From CAYVMN01 sp964452575 (lineage in GTDB: Bacteria; Desulfobacterota; DSM-4660; Desulfatiglandales; Desulfatiglandaceae), in NCBI GenBank assembly GCA_964452575.1, contig CAYVMN010000049.1:1-22826 (forward strand): a DNA stretch of 22,826 nt, written 5' to 3'. The position numbers and the translations under genes are program-made. Positions 1-7,194 of this stretch are shown here, piece after piece; position 1 is the first letter of the stretch, and each line of letters starts with the position of its first letter. Below the pieces are notes generated by a model. The model made no database searches, was not told where the DNA came from, and saw nothing but the letters and a program-made list of their open reading frames with translations.

Positions 1-5
1 GAGAC

Positions 6-35
6 CTCAACCACTATATGTAGTGGGTACTTGAG
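6..35. repeat. Imperfect inverted repeat left of the IS element
   Basis: CCACTA (11-16) and TAGTGG (21-26) pair around a 4-nt loop. CTCAA (6-10) and TTGAG (31-35) extend the stem beyond a 4-nt bulge (27-30). There is no T-run, so it is not an obvious terminator. It lies at the window edge, in host DNA interrupted by the insertion sequence, and its role is unknown. Confidence 0.35.
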
Positions 36-111
36 CGAACTGCATACCCACATTAAAATAAATATCAAATTAGAAGCCCCAACTCAATGTCATTGACTTA
101 AGATGCTGTAG

Positions 112-140
112 TTGACATAGCTATTTCATATTATTATGAA
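112..140 (+). promoter_or_regulatory. Probable sigma70 promoter of the transposase
   Basis: A perfect -35 TTGACA (112-117) is followed after 17 bp by TATGAA (135-140), a 4 of 6 match to the -10 consensus. It sits just inside the left inverted repeat and points toward the transposase. The predicted start of transcription is near 147. Confidence 0.45.
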
Positions 141-234
141 AACTACTTGATTTATGGCTATAGACATGGTATACAGGCTTTCAATAATAACAATCCCTTA
201 TCATTACGAAAGGAGTATACCATGCAAAAAGAAT

Positions 235-1569
235 GTGAAGAACCTGTTGTTATTGGCACAGAACCTGCTTTTCAAGATATGTGCCGAACTAATCGAATTT
301 GTTAAAAAAACCATCTCTTCTTCAGAATTTATTGCCCGTAACCGCCAAACAGAGAAAGCTTTCACTCGTCAAAGAAAGCTTCCGTTCCCTGCGTTGATTG
401 TCTTTCTCATCAACTTCGTCAAAGGATCTTACCAGGATGAACTGGATAAGTTCTTCAAAGCCATCCACCGTTTCGATGTAGCTCAAAGAGTCGTTTCAAA
501 GGTTGCCCTGGCAAAAGCCCGAATGAAATTGAAATTCGAAGCCTTTGTCGAGTTGAACCAGCATCTGTTCAATTACTTTGATAAACATTTCCAATCCAAT
601 ACTTGGCACGGTTTCCGATTACTGGTTATTGACGGCTCCACCACGCGTCTGCCTCTCATCAAGGCTATCGCAGAGCATTTCGGTGTATGGCGTGTACGCA
701 AAGGGGAACCCTCTCCTATGGCAAGAGTCTCTCAGCTCTTTGACGTCCTCAACAAAATCACCATTGATGCCCTCATCTATCCAAAAAGCTCCGGGGAACG
801 TGAGCTTGCAGCACAGCATCTGCTCAAGGCAAGGCCCGGTGACTTGCTCTTGTTGGACAGAGGATACCCAGCATGGTGGCTGTTCCGCCTGATCCTTTCA
901 AAGGATGCCCATTTCTGTGCCCGGATATCATGCACCAAATGGAAGGTAGTGAGAAAATTCTTCCGCTCGGGCCTTGCTGAGAAAATCATTTCTTTCCCGG
1001 TCCACTCTTCTTCTATTTCATACCGCAATGAAATGGGCCTGTCTATGAAACCATTAACGCTCCGTCTGATTCGCATCGAAAACAAAGACCAAGTTCAGAT
1101 GTTGATTACTTCCCTCATCGACAGGAAAGAATATCCCATAGAGATTTTCTATGACCTTTACCAGCACAGATGGCCCGTGGAAGAGGATTACAAGACCATT
1201 AAGTGCCGCCTGGAACTGGAAAACTTCTCTGGAAAATCCGTCCTTTCTGTATACCAGGACTTTCATGCCAAAGTCTTTACAAAGAATCTTGTGTGGATCA
1301 TGGCATTCCCAGCCAATAACGCCTTACAAGAAAAATATGAGAGCAGAAAATATGACTACCAAATCAACTTCGCCCAGGCACTCTCAAAAAGCAAAGACGT
1401 CATTGCTCTCTTGTTCCACGAAACCGTTTCAAAGGTCGTGCAATTGATAGCCCAGCTTCAAGATATTTTTCAAAGAACCATTGAACCCATAAGGCCAGGA
1501 AGAAAATATACGCGTAATCATAGAGTATCTCACCGGAAATTCTTTCCGGCATACAAACCGATAGGTTAA
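235..1569 (+). CDS. IS4-family DDE transposase
   Basis: This is the cut-and-paste transposase of the surrounding insertion sequence. The IS4 signatures are all present, numbered from the GTG at 235: first Asp in VIDGS (D133), second Asp in LLLDRGY (D208), and the Y-x2-R-x3-E-x6-K motif (Y309, R312, E316, K323). The N-terminal FTRQRKLPFP stretch is also typical of the family. At about 444 residues its length is normal. The start is uncertain. The frame is open from an ATG at 154 that has no ribosome-binding site. The only good one (AGGAG, 211-215) sits 6 nt before an ATG at 222 in another frame, which encodes 27 codons and stops at 303-305 beside an A7 run. I chose the GTG because family-like sequence begins there. 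A frameshift or leader peptide is possible. Confidence 0.85.
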   Translation: MKNLLLLAQNLLFKICAELIEFVKKTISSSEFIARNRQTEKAFTRQRKLPFPALIVFLINFVKGSYQDELDKFFKAIHRFDVAQRVVSKVALAKARMKLKFEAFVELNQHLFNYFDKHFQSNTWHGFRLLVIDGSTTRLPLIKAIAEHFGVWRVRKGEPSPMARVSQLFDVLNKITIDALIYPKSSGERELAAQHLLKARPGDLLLLDRGYPAWWLFRLILSKDAHFCARISCTKWKVVRKFFRSGLAEKIISFPVHSSSISYRNEMGLSMKPLTLRLIRIENKDQVQMLITSLIDRKEYPIEIFYDLYQHRWPVEEDYKTIKCRLELENFSGKSVLSVYQDFHAKVFTKNLVWIMAFPANNALQEKYESRKYDYQINFAQALSKSKDVIALLFHETVSKVVQLIAQLQDIFQRTIEPIRPGRKYTRNHRVSHRKFFPAYKPIG

Positions 1570-1631
1570 GTTAATGACATTGAGCCCCAAATCACAAGAG
1601 ACGCTATCTCCTCTAACCTTCTGGCAGAGAA

Positions 1632-1700
1632 GATTCAAGTAAAGAAATCGCTTGAATCGGACTATCCACGGCCAAAGGCCGTGGCCTTTCGCCCGATTCA
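1632..1700. repeat. Nested inverted repeats in the intergenic region after the IS
   Basis: Three overlapping dyads are visible. CCACGGCC/GGCCGTGG (1666-1673 and 1677-1684) has a 3-nt loop. TGAATCGG/CCGATTCA (1653-1660 and 1693-1700) encloses it. GATTCAAG/CTTGAATC (1632-1639 and 1651-1658) competes with the outer stem. The rest of the 1584-1848 interval holds no convincing gene. The stem-loop is GC-rich without a clear U-tract, so it may be a structured RNA or REP-like element. It may also serve as a transcription stop for the dehydratase genes ending at 1849. Confidence 0.4.
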
Positions 1701-1848
1701 TGGCTTCGCCACCGCGATTTCAAAAGCATTTTTCAGGCATAGCCCAATGGTTTTGACCCCGCCCAGAGGACGAGGCTTCATAAAATTGAGTGAACAATGT
1801 CCGTTCTTGAACTGATAAATGGTCACGGGAGCCTATCCGATAAGTTGA

Positions 1849-2991
1849 CTAACTCCAAGGGCTTTCACCAACCCGGTCCGAGAGCACTTCCAAAAAGGCT
1901 TCCACTCGGGTCCTCAACTGACCCTCTGAAAGCTTCCCAGAGACTTCGATGACCAACGACGGGTAGCCATTTCCCCTCATTATATGGATAAGACTGGGAA
2001 TGTCGAACAACATTGGGTCACAGTATTTAGGTACGAGGAAAATGACTCCCTGGGCGCGATACATGTGAGCAGCCTGCAATAGTTCACCAGCTTTGCGCTC
2101 CACTGGACATCTTGTGGGTGCTGGTTGAGGACCCAAAAAGCTCTCAACCAACATATCTAAATTGGTACTGCCTTGATGTTCCTCGACTTCCGCCAACCGA
2201 TACCGCACGCCCGAGGCCAAGTCGTCCCAGCAAACAAGTACGCTTGAATCGCTGAGTATGGATAGCAACCCGTTGTCCCCATATGTCTGGTTTTCGAAGG
2301 TCAGACCTGAGAGCAAAATTCGGGTCCCTATCCCTTGGGTCTTGGGCTTGACAGTTTTTAAAAATTCACGGAGAATTTCGTTATGCAGGGGTTTTGGCAT
2401 TGACAATCCAGCCAAGACAGCAGACAACACTTGCTTTGGTGACACGGCTGATGGACAATTCCCGCGGGCCTCATATAACTCCCTGATGAGACGACGGTTA
2501 CTATTGTAAACAGAAATTGCTTCACGCAGACTATCTTCGCTCAACGGCCTTGCGCCGCGTTGAGATAGTCTTTCTGATAATGCTATAAATTCCGCCTTAA
2601 GGTACTTTCTCCCAGCGGTATTACTATTAACCGGCGGTGTGAACACATGAACGAACCTATCAGGAAAATGTAAGCTCCAAATCCCTGTTAGGCCTCTGAC
2701 TGTTTCACACACATGAGCAACGATAAGGCCATCTAGGTAACTATAGGTGCCATCCAGGAACTGTTCCAACAGGCTTTTTGAGCAGTCACACAGATAGGGA
2801 GGCAAGTACTCTTGTGCCTTTACATAGTTTCCGGGGGACATGAACAGCTGCACTGGAAGTACACCACACGCCCACATAATTTCCTCGGGAATTAGAGCAG
2901 AATAGCAGCCGATGACCAGTCCCCCCGACTCTTTGTGTCTGAGAGCCCATTCATGTCTTTTCTGTAAAATATTTGTAAAATCTATATCCAT
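1849..2991 (-). CDS. 2-hydroxyacyl-CoA dehydratase family protein, BcrC/HgdB-type subunit
   Basis: This 380-residue protein belongs to the 2-hydroxyacyl-CoA dehydratase/benzoyl-CoA reductase family. These [4Fe-4S] subunits receive an electron from an ATP-dependent activase and reduce the thioester carbonyl to a ketyl radical. Family features seen are GCYSALIPEEIMWACGVLP (C29, C42), the CDCSK pair (C68, C70), AHVCETVRG (C95), the PKYCDPMLFDIP segment with likely cluster ligand C324, and the terminal GQLRTRVEAFLE. The gene overlaps the stop of the preceding dehydratase gene by 10 nt, with GAGAG about 6 nt upstream of its ATG. This implies translational coupling and a heterodimer. No activase gene lies in the window. 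Whether it dehydrates a 2-hydroxyacyl-CoA or reduces another thioester cannot be told from sequence alone. Confidence 0.85.
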   Translation of the reverse strand: MDIDFTNILQKRHEWALRHKESGGLVIGCYSALIPEEIMWACGVLPVQLFMSPGNYVKAQEYLPPYLCDCSKSLLEQFLDGTYSYLDGLIVAHVCETVRGLTGIWSLHFPDRFVHVFTPPVNSNTAGRKYLKAEFIALSERLSQRGARPLSEDSLREAISVYNSNRRLIRELYEARGNCPSAVSPKQVLSAVLAGLSMPKPLHNEILREFLKTVKPKTQGIGTRILLSGLTFENQTYGDNGLLSILSDSSVLVCWDDLASGVRYRLAEVEEHQGSTNLDMLVESFLGPQPAPTRCPVERKAGELLQAAHMYRAQGVIFLVPKYCDPMLFDIPSLIHIMRGNGYPSLVIEVSGKLSEGQLRTRVEAFLEVLSDRVGESPWS

Positions 2992-4232
2992 TTTTTATTC
3001 TCTCGAGACAATAGCTCGAGGAAAATATTGATGTGTTCCTTCCACCTAGTCATCGCAAAAGATCTGGGGTCTGCCATCTCCGCTTCGAAAGAAAAACTTC
3101 GGATGCCGAGCTTTTTTTCAAGCTCCTGCACATGTTCCCGCTGTCCTATGGAGTATACCTTACAGCTTCGATTAGAAAAAAAGATGGCCCCTTGGCATTC
3201 CCATTCACGAACAGAACGTAAGGTACGTGCAACTTTGACAGGCAGACCTACATGATTGTCAAAGAAAAGCCATTTCGATGCCAAGTTTTCGAATGGGTCA
3301 CCTGACTCAAAGGCGCTGCCGTCGAAGAAAAACCCGTTCCAAACGTGATTGGTGTAGAAGTCCATAGCCACTATTGCTCCATTGGAAGCAAGCCAGTCGA
3401 GAGTTTGCAGATTGAACCAAAGAGGTATGTTGTGGAAATAAATCCGGAAACGTTCTTCAGGTATAGCTCCCTTTCTTGCAGCCACCCTTTGCCGCACATC
3501 TTGCAAAACCATGCGGTAATATTCTACACTTTCCTTGCGGCCAGACTGCGTAATCAAGTAAAAGATGTCCCCTAACATTTCACGCATGCCCCGTGGAACA
3601 GGAATATTCCTTCTAAGGAGCTGGATCTCTGTAAAAAGGGAATGAGCGTTCTCTGAAAAACGCATACACTCTTTAAAACGGTCTTCATCAAAATAGAACC
3701 CAGTCTGATCTTCGATAAAACTTACAAGACGTTTGAATTGGGAAACCATCCAATCCTTTTGATACCCACTGATATCGCCCTGAAAATTGTATGGAGCATC
3801 TAAGATGAAAAGGGGGGCGTTGAAATAGTGAGCCACTATCTCCCACCATTTCGAATGGGGATCGCACGCCGAAACGACAGCAACAATAAAATCAGGCTCC
3901 GGTAAAGCACCTAGCGGTCCGTCCGCTTTGTACATCATTCCCAAGCCACAACGCACGTAAGAGCATAGATCACCACTCACGCCTCTCTTTTCGGCTTCTT
4001 CGCAGAAGCCCTTTGCCATTTGCTTTGCACAGCAGATGGTCACGTAGTTTTCTGGCATACAGACTTCAACACCCATGGAGTAAAGAAGCTCAGTGGGACC
4101 GAGGGCAGTCGTATAGGCAATTGGACGCCCTTCTTGCTTAGCATGCTGAATACGGTTATAATAATCTATGGTGCATCCTTTACGGATTCGTGTGAAGTCT
4201 CGGTTTTGAAGGATCTTTTTCTCTGAGGCCAT
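2982..4232 (-). CDS. 2-hydroxyacyl-CoA dehydratase family protein, BcrB/HgdA-type subunit
   Basis: This 416-residue protein is the larger partner of the next gene and belongs to the same family. It shows IAYTTALGPTELLYSMGVEV near residue 38, the characteristic GDLCSYVRCGLG (C90, C95), a Cys in VVSACDPHSKWW (C123) and a late FFSNRSCKVYSIGQ (C357), the usual place of a cluster-ligating Cys. The ACDPHSKWWE segment resembles the substrate-side region of BcrB-like subunits. The ATG at 4232 has only a weak ribosome-binding site. The two genes probably encode one heterodimeric, oxygen-sensitive cytoplasmic enzyme. Gene order and strand place them downstream of the acyl-CoA mutase genes, but a spacer of about 400 bp with relic-like frames separates them, so co-transcription is not certain. 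Confidence 0.82.
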   Translation of the reverse strand: MASEKKILQNRDFTRIRKGCTIDYYNRIQHAKQEGRPIAYTTALGPTELLYSMGVEVCMPENYVTICCAKQMAKGFCEEAEKRGVSGDLCSYVRCGLGMMYKADGPLGALPEPDFIVAVVSACDPHSKWWEIVAHYFNAPLFILDAPYNFQGDISGYQKDWMVSQFKRLVSFIEDQTGFYFDEDRFKECMRFSENAHSLFTEIQLLRRNIPVPRGMREMLGDIFYLITQSGRKESVEYYRMVLQDVRQRVAARKGAIPEERFRIYFHNIPLWFNLQTLDWLASNGAIVAMDFYTNHVWNGFFFDGSAFESGDPFENLASKWLFFDNHVGLPVKVARTLRSVREWECQGAIFFSNRSCKVYSIGQREHVQELEKKLGIRSFSFEAEMADPRSFAMTRWKEHINIFLELLSRENKKWI

Positions 4233-4255
4233 TGGTTACTGTTTTCTAACGCTGC

Positions 4256-4465
4256 TTATACGGTCGAATCTTCGAGTCGAGCCATCAGTTTTTTCCCTTC
4301 TTTTGACTCCGCTATCTTTACAGTAAGGCTTATAGCGCGTTCTTGTATCCGCTTCAGCAAGCGTTGCCGTAAGTCATATCAAGGAAGAGTAGTATGCCAT
4401 ATCCCGTTGGCGGTGCGGCAAACCAAAAAATACACTAAAAATCACTCGGTTATCCATGAACTGCT
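4256..4465 (-). pseudogene. Possible gene relic between the mutase and dehydratase genes
   Basis: The 4233-4614 interval has no intact gene. On the minus strand a frame without a start codon runs for 40 codons to a TAA at 4256-4258. It has protein-like composition (Arg/Lys/Glu-rich amphipathic, ending ARLEDSTV). Just upstream, in a neighbouring frame, a 27-codon stretch begins MDNRVIFSVFFG and stops at the junction. Joining the two would need one frameshift. I do not recognise the product. It could be the eroded end of a gene once in this operon, or chance. Nothing else in the interval could be supported. Confidence 0.25.
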
Positions 4466-4614
4466 CAGGCCAACATCACCCCGAATCAGATACACAGCTC
4501 AAGAAGGCGGTAAACTCGGGCTCCGTGTCTACTCCTTGCAGTTGCTACTCACGACAGCATCTCTTTAGCTTTTTATTTTAGGCTTCGAGGTTTCGGCTGT
4601 CGGGAATGAGACAA

Positions 4615-5064
4615 CTAACAGCTGAACTTTGAATTTTCAACACTGAAACCTGAAACTTGTCTTTTACACTGTACCAACTTCTCTATGCCGGAAACTATTT
4701 GATCTCCGGTTGAACCCGGCGGAAAAACCTCGTGGAATCCGATCCCCTTGAGGTGTTTGCCATCCAAGGGGGGGAAGACACCCCCCATCAGGAACACGAC
4801 GCTGTCCTTCAGCCCTCTTTCCTCGGCCTCCTTCATCAAGGGTATGCCAAGTGTAAGGTGGGCACCCCCAAGGCTGCTTACCCCCACTACATCCACATCT
4901 TCCTGAACGGCAACACTGATGATCTCGCGGGGAAGGGCATTGCCCATATATACCACCTCCATTCCCGCGTCGCTCAGCACCTTGGCCACTGTGATGATGC
5001 CCCTGTTATGGACATCCAGGCCAAGTTTCGACAAAAGGACTTTGGTTTTTCTCTCTATGGTCAT
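4615..5064 (-). CDS. B12-binding small subunit of an acyl-CoA mutase
   Basis: This 149-residue cobalamin-binding domain corresponds to the C-terminal domain of methylmalonyl-CoA mutase or the small subunit of split mutases (IcmB/HcmB type). The lower axial ligand motif D-x-H-x-x-G is present as GLDVHNRG (D17, H19, G22), followed by the S-x-L segment GVSSLGG (63-67) and LMGG (92-95). Most relatives read GLDGHDRG, so Val and Asn here are deviations, although D, H and G are kept. The ATG at 5064 has a strong AGGAGGT 8 nt upstream, so the open frame running further upstream is not used. It begins 58 bp after the large subunit. The last dozen codons look like run-on into low-complexity intergenic sequence. 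Confidence 0.88.
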   Translation of the reverse strand: MTIERKTKVLLSKLGLDVHNRGIITVAKVLSDAGMEVVYMGNALPREIISVAVQEDVDVVGVSSLGGAHLTLGIPLMKEAEERGLKDSVVFLMGGVFPPLDGKHLKGIGFHEVFPPGSTGDQIVSGIEKLVQCKRQVSGFSVENSKFSC

Positions 5065-5122
5065 CGCAGCCGACCTCCTACAGGTCTCTTCTGAAAGGCA
5101 TTTTTCATAAGGTCGGGGGCGT

Positions 5123-6880
5123 TTAATACAACGCCGGCGGATTCCACAAACCAAAGGCCTCCTTAAATACCTTGAACAGCTCTCCTTCTGTACACCGGTT
5201 CCGTGCACAAACTACACTATAGGAAAGGATGTTTTCCCTCCTGGTGCACGCATCCTTGAGGGCCTTGAGGCTGGCGTTCACCTTTTCATTATCGCGGCTC
5301 ATTCTCAGTTTGTGGAGGCGTGCATGCTGTCTCTCCTCGACCCCCTCTGGATAGCGAAAGACATTTATCGGGGGCGGCTCCACTTCCGACCTGTACATAT
5401 TCTGGCCCACAACGACAATCTCACCTCTTTCAATACTTTTCTGCTGATCAGCAAAGTAGGAGGAAATCTTCTTGTGCAACTCACCGCTCTCGACGGCCGC
5501 CACATAACCCCCCATTCTCTCTATCTCATCTATCTCATCTAGTATTCGCCTCTCCATCTCGTTGGTCAGGCACTCCAGGTAGAAAGCTCCTCCCAGGGGA
5601 TCCACCACGTCTGTAACCCTTGACTCCTGCTGTATAATCTGCTGCGTTCGTAAGGACAAGAGCGCTGCCTCCTCGGTAGGCACAGAGTAGGCCTCATCAA
5701 ACGAATCCACATGAAGGGACTGGGCGCCCCCGAGCACGGCCGCCAGAGCGTGGTAAGCAGCGCGGATAATGTTGTTCTGGGGCTCCTGCTGTATGAGGCA
5801 AACCCCGGAGGTCTGGACATGACATCGCATTAGCATGGATCGCGGGTTTCGGGCATTAAACCGGTATTTCATGATCTTATGCCAGAGCCTTCTGACTGCC
5901 CTGATCCTGGCGATCTCCTCGAAAAAATCGTTGGCCACGGACCAGAAAAAGGCCAATCGATCGGCCACGGCATCCACATGGTACCCCCTGTGCACCAACT
6001 CACTCAGGACCTCAATACCATTCGCAACGGCGACGGCCATCTCGGTCACGGCGGACGTGCCGAACTCCCGCAGGTTATAGCCGTTCAAGGTGATAAAGTT
6101 CCACCGCGGCACATTTTTTCTGATAAATTCGATATTGTCGCACTGAATCCGGAAGCAATCCTTGGGAGGAATGTATTCCGATCCACTACGGATCAGTTCC
6201 TCCAGGGTTGTGTCATTCTGCACGCTCCCCGCCAGCTGGTCCCATGGAATCCCCCTTTCCTCCGCAAGGACCAGGAACATAGGGAAAAGGATGGCTGTAT
6301 TAGAAGGAAAATGGGTGACGATTGATATGGTGACCTTATCGATGGGCACGTCCTTGAAGAGCAGCTCCATATCCTCTACCGAATCCACGCAGACGCCCGA
6401 CATCCCTACCTGACCCATGGATACAGGATCGTCGGAATCATACATCTGTATGGTCGGGAGGTCGAACAGGATGTTCAGCCCCGTTGCACCATGGTCCAGC
6501 ATGAATCGCATCCTTTTGTTAGTTTCCTCCGGGGACCCGAACCCGGTCAGCTGACGCATGGTAAATTCCCGGCCCCGATACATGTTGGCTCGGATACCTC
6601 TGGTAAAGGGCTCCTGGCCGGGATAGCCCAGATCCTGCAGATAATCGAGATCTGGATTTGAAAGAGGGGTATAGAGCAATTCCCTGGGGATGTTTGAGCC
6701 TAGAACAGTCTGGCGTGCCTTGAACCAGTTCTCCCGGTCCGCCTCCCGGACGGTTTGAATCATCCATGATTCGAACTGCTTACGCATCGCTTCCAAAGCT
6801 TCGGGGTTGTACAACGAAACCCTCTCATGGCCAGACTGCACTTCATGGAGGACCTGTTTTGTCGCCTTCTGCTTTTCCAT
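5123..6880 (-). CDS. Divergent acyl-CoA mutase large subunit (methylmalonyl-CoA mutase family)
   Basis: This 585-residue catalytic TIM-barrel subunit belongs to a split B12 mutase, which rearranges the carbon skeleton of a CoA thioester by a radical mechanism. Family landmarks are TPLSNPDLDYLQDLGYPG (71-88), FTRGIRANMYRGR, FDLPTIQMYDSD (139-150), VQNDTTLEE (220-228), LGGAQSLHVDSFDEA (383-397) and VVDPLGG (425-431). By eye alignment, methylmalonyl-CoA mutase Tyr89 (RQYAGF) is Leu111 here (RQLTGF). The near-invariant SGYHxxEAG His (His244) is Asn269 (NGYNLREFG). The position of the 2-hydroxyisobutyryl-CoA mutase Asp117 is Leu138. Arg207 may be kept as Arg231. Start: ATG at 6880, with GGAGGA 11 nt upstream, chosen over a TTG at 6937. 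It is divergent from the GntR regulator. Family membership is certain; the substrate is unknown and probably not methylmalonyl-CoA. Confidence 0.88.
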   Translation of the reverse strand: MEKQKATKQVLHEVQSGHERVSLYNPEALEAMRKQFESWMIQTVREADRENWFKARQTVLGSNIPRELLYTPLSNPDLDYLQDLGYPGQEPFTRGIRANMYRGREFTMRQLTGFGSPEETNKRMRFMLDHGATGLNILFDLPTIQMYDSDDPVSMGQVGMSGVCVDSVEDMELLFKDVPIDKVTISIVTHFPSNTAILFPMFLVLAEERGIPWDQLAGSVQNDTTLEELIRSGSEYIPPKDCFRIQCDNIEFIRKNVPRWNFITLNGYNLREFGTSAVTEMAVAVANGIEVLSELVHRGYHVDAVADRLAFFWSVANDFFEEIARIRAVRRLWHKIMKYRFNARNPRSMLMRCHVQTSGVCLIQQEPQNNIIRAAYHALAAVLGGAQSLHVDSFDEAYSVPTEEAALLSLRTQQIIQQESRVTDVVDPLGGAFYLECLTNEMERRILDEIDEIERMGGYVAAVESGELHKKISSYFADQQKSIERGEIVVVGQNMYRSEVEPPPINVFRYPEGVEERQHARLHKLRMSRDNEKVNASLKALKDACTRRENILSYSVVCARNRCTEGELFKVFKEAFGLWNPPALY

Positions 6881-6968
6881 AATCAAGTCTGTCCTCCAAC
6901 CTCTGCCATGACCGTCTACCGGATGCATTTGGCCCAAGGCTTAAGCCCTCATTACACCACGAATGAAA

Positions 6969-6981
6969 CTGATATTATCAG
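6969..6981. promoter_or_regulatory. Candidate FCD/GntR operator, mutase side
   Basis: CTGATATTATCAG is a perfect 6-bp dyad around one central base. It lies about 90 bp upstream of the mutase start and just downstream (minus-strand sense) of a TTGACA hexamer, a position suited to repression. It is nearly identical to the site at 7120-7132. Confidence 0.45.
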
Positions 6982-7119
6982 AATTTCAAAACAATATCCC
7001 TTTGTCAAGAATTTTTTTCTGGCCTATCAAGACGGAATGTTATCTGTTTTAAATTACAAGAAAAAATCAATTTAATCTTCTTTTGCTATCTCATTTTCGA
7101 AAAATTATAATTTTTGAAC

Positions 7120-7145
7120 CTGATATGATCAACTGTTGACAGTTG
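7120..7145. promoter_or_regulatory. Candidate operator overlapping the GntR promoter
   Basis: CTGATATGATCAA (7120-7132) matches 11 of 13 bases of the mutase-side site. It is followed by the CAACTGT/ACAGTTG dyad (7130-7145) that embeds the -35 TTGACA of the regulator. This arrangement fits negative autoregulation. Confidence 0.45.
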
Positions 7146-7194
7146 GCTTATTTTCATGTACTAACGAAAATAAAACTTAATAGGAGGTAGAAAC

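Larger units (their letters stand above)
83..1583 (+). mobile_element. IS4-family insertion sequence, complete
   Basis: The element is about 1.5 kb with a single transposase gene. Its ends are inverted repeats: 84-101 on the left and the reverse complement of 1566-1583 on the right match at 17 of 18 positions (TCAATGTCATT then G or A then ACTTAA). The heptamer GCCCCAA directly flanks both sides (76-82 and 1584-1590) and is the probable target-site duplication, which requires the element to start at 83. Many IS4 members duplicate 9-12 bp, so 7 bp could also be a decayed longer duplication. Having both ends and a catalytically complete transposase suggests a recent insertion. No host gene is visibly interrupted. 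Confidence 0.88.
6881..7194. promoter_or_regulatory. Divergent control region between mutase operon and GntR gene
   Basis: This AT-rich, 314-bp interval separates the mutase (minus) from the regulator (plus). It carries two similar palindromes, CTGATATTATCAG (6969-6981) and CTGATATGATCAA (7120-7132), both containing TGAT-N3-ATCA. A further dyad CAACTGT/ACAGTTG (7130-7136 and 7139-7145) overlaps a consensus -35 TTGACA (7136-7141) that points to the regulator, with TACTAA 17 bp further on (7159-7164). On the minus strand another TTGACA (7008-7003) points at the mutase but has no well-spaced -10. FCD-type GntR proteins usually bind short palindromes of the form T-G-x-T-N3-A-x-C-A, so autoregulation plus control of the mutase is a reasonable inference. 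Confidence 0.5.

Noticed and set aside
5065..5208. Longer reading frame upstream of the B12-binding subunit start (197 residues in all)
   Set aside because: It overlaps the end of the large subunit in another frame and is Arg/Cys-rich, unlike the family. ATG 5064 has a strong ribosome-binding site.
5879..6325. Plus-strand open frame of 148 codons
   Set aside because: It is antisense shadow within the mutase large subunit; the mutase frame carries the conserved residues.
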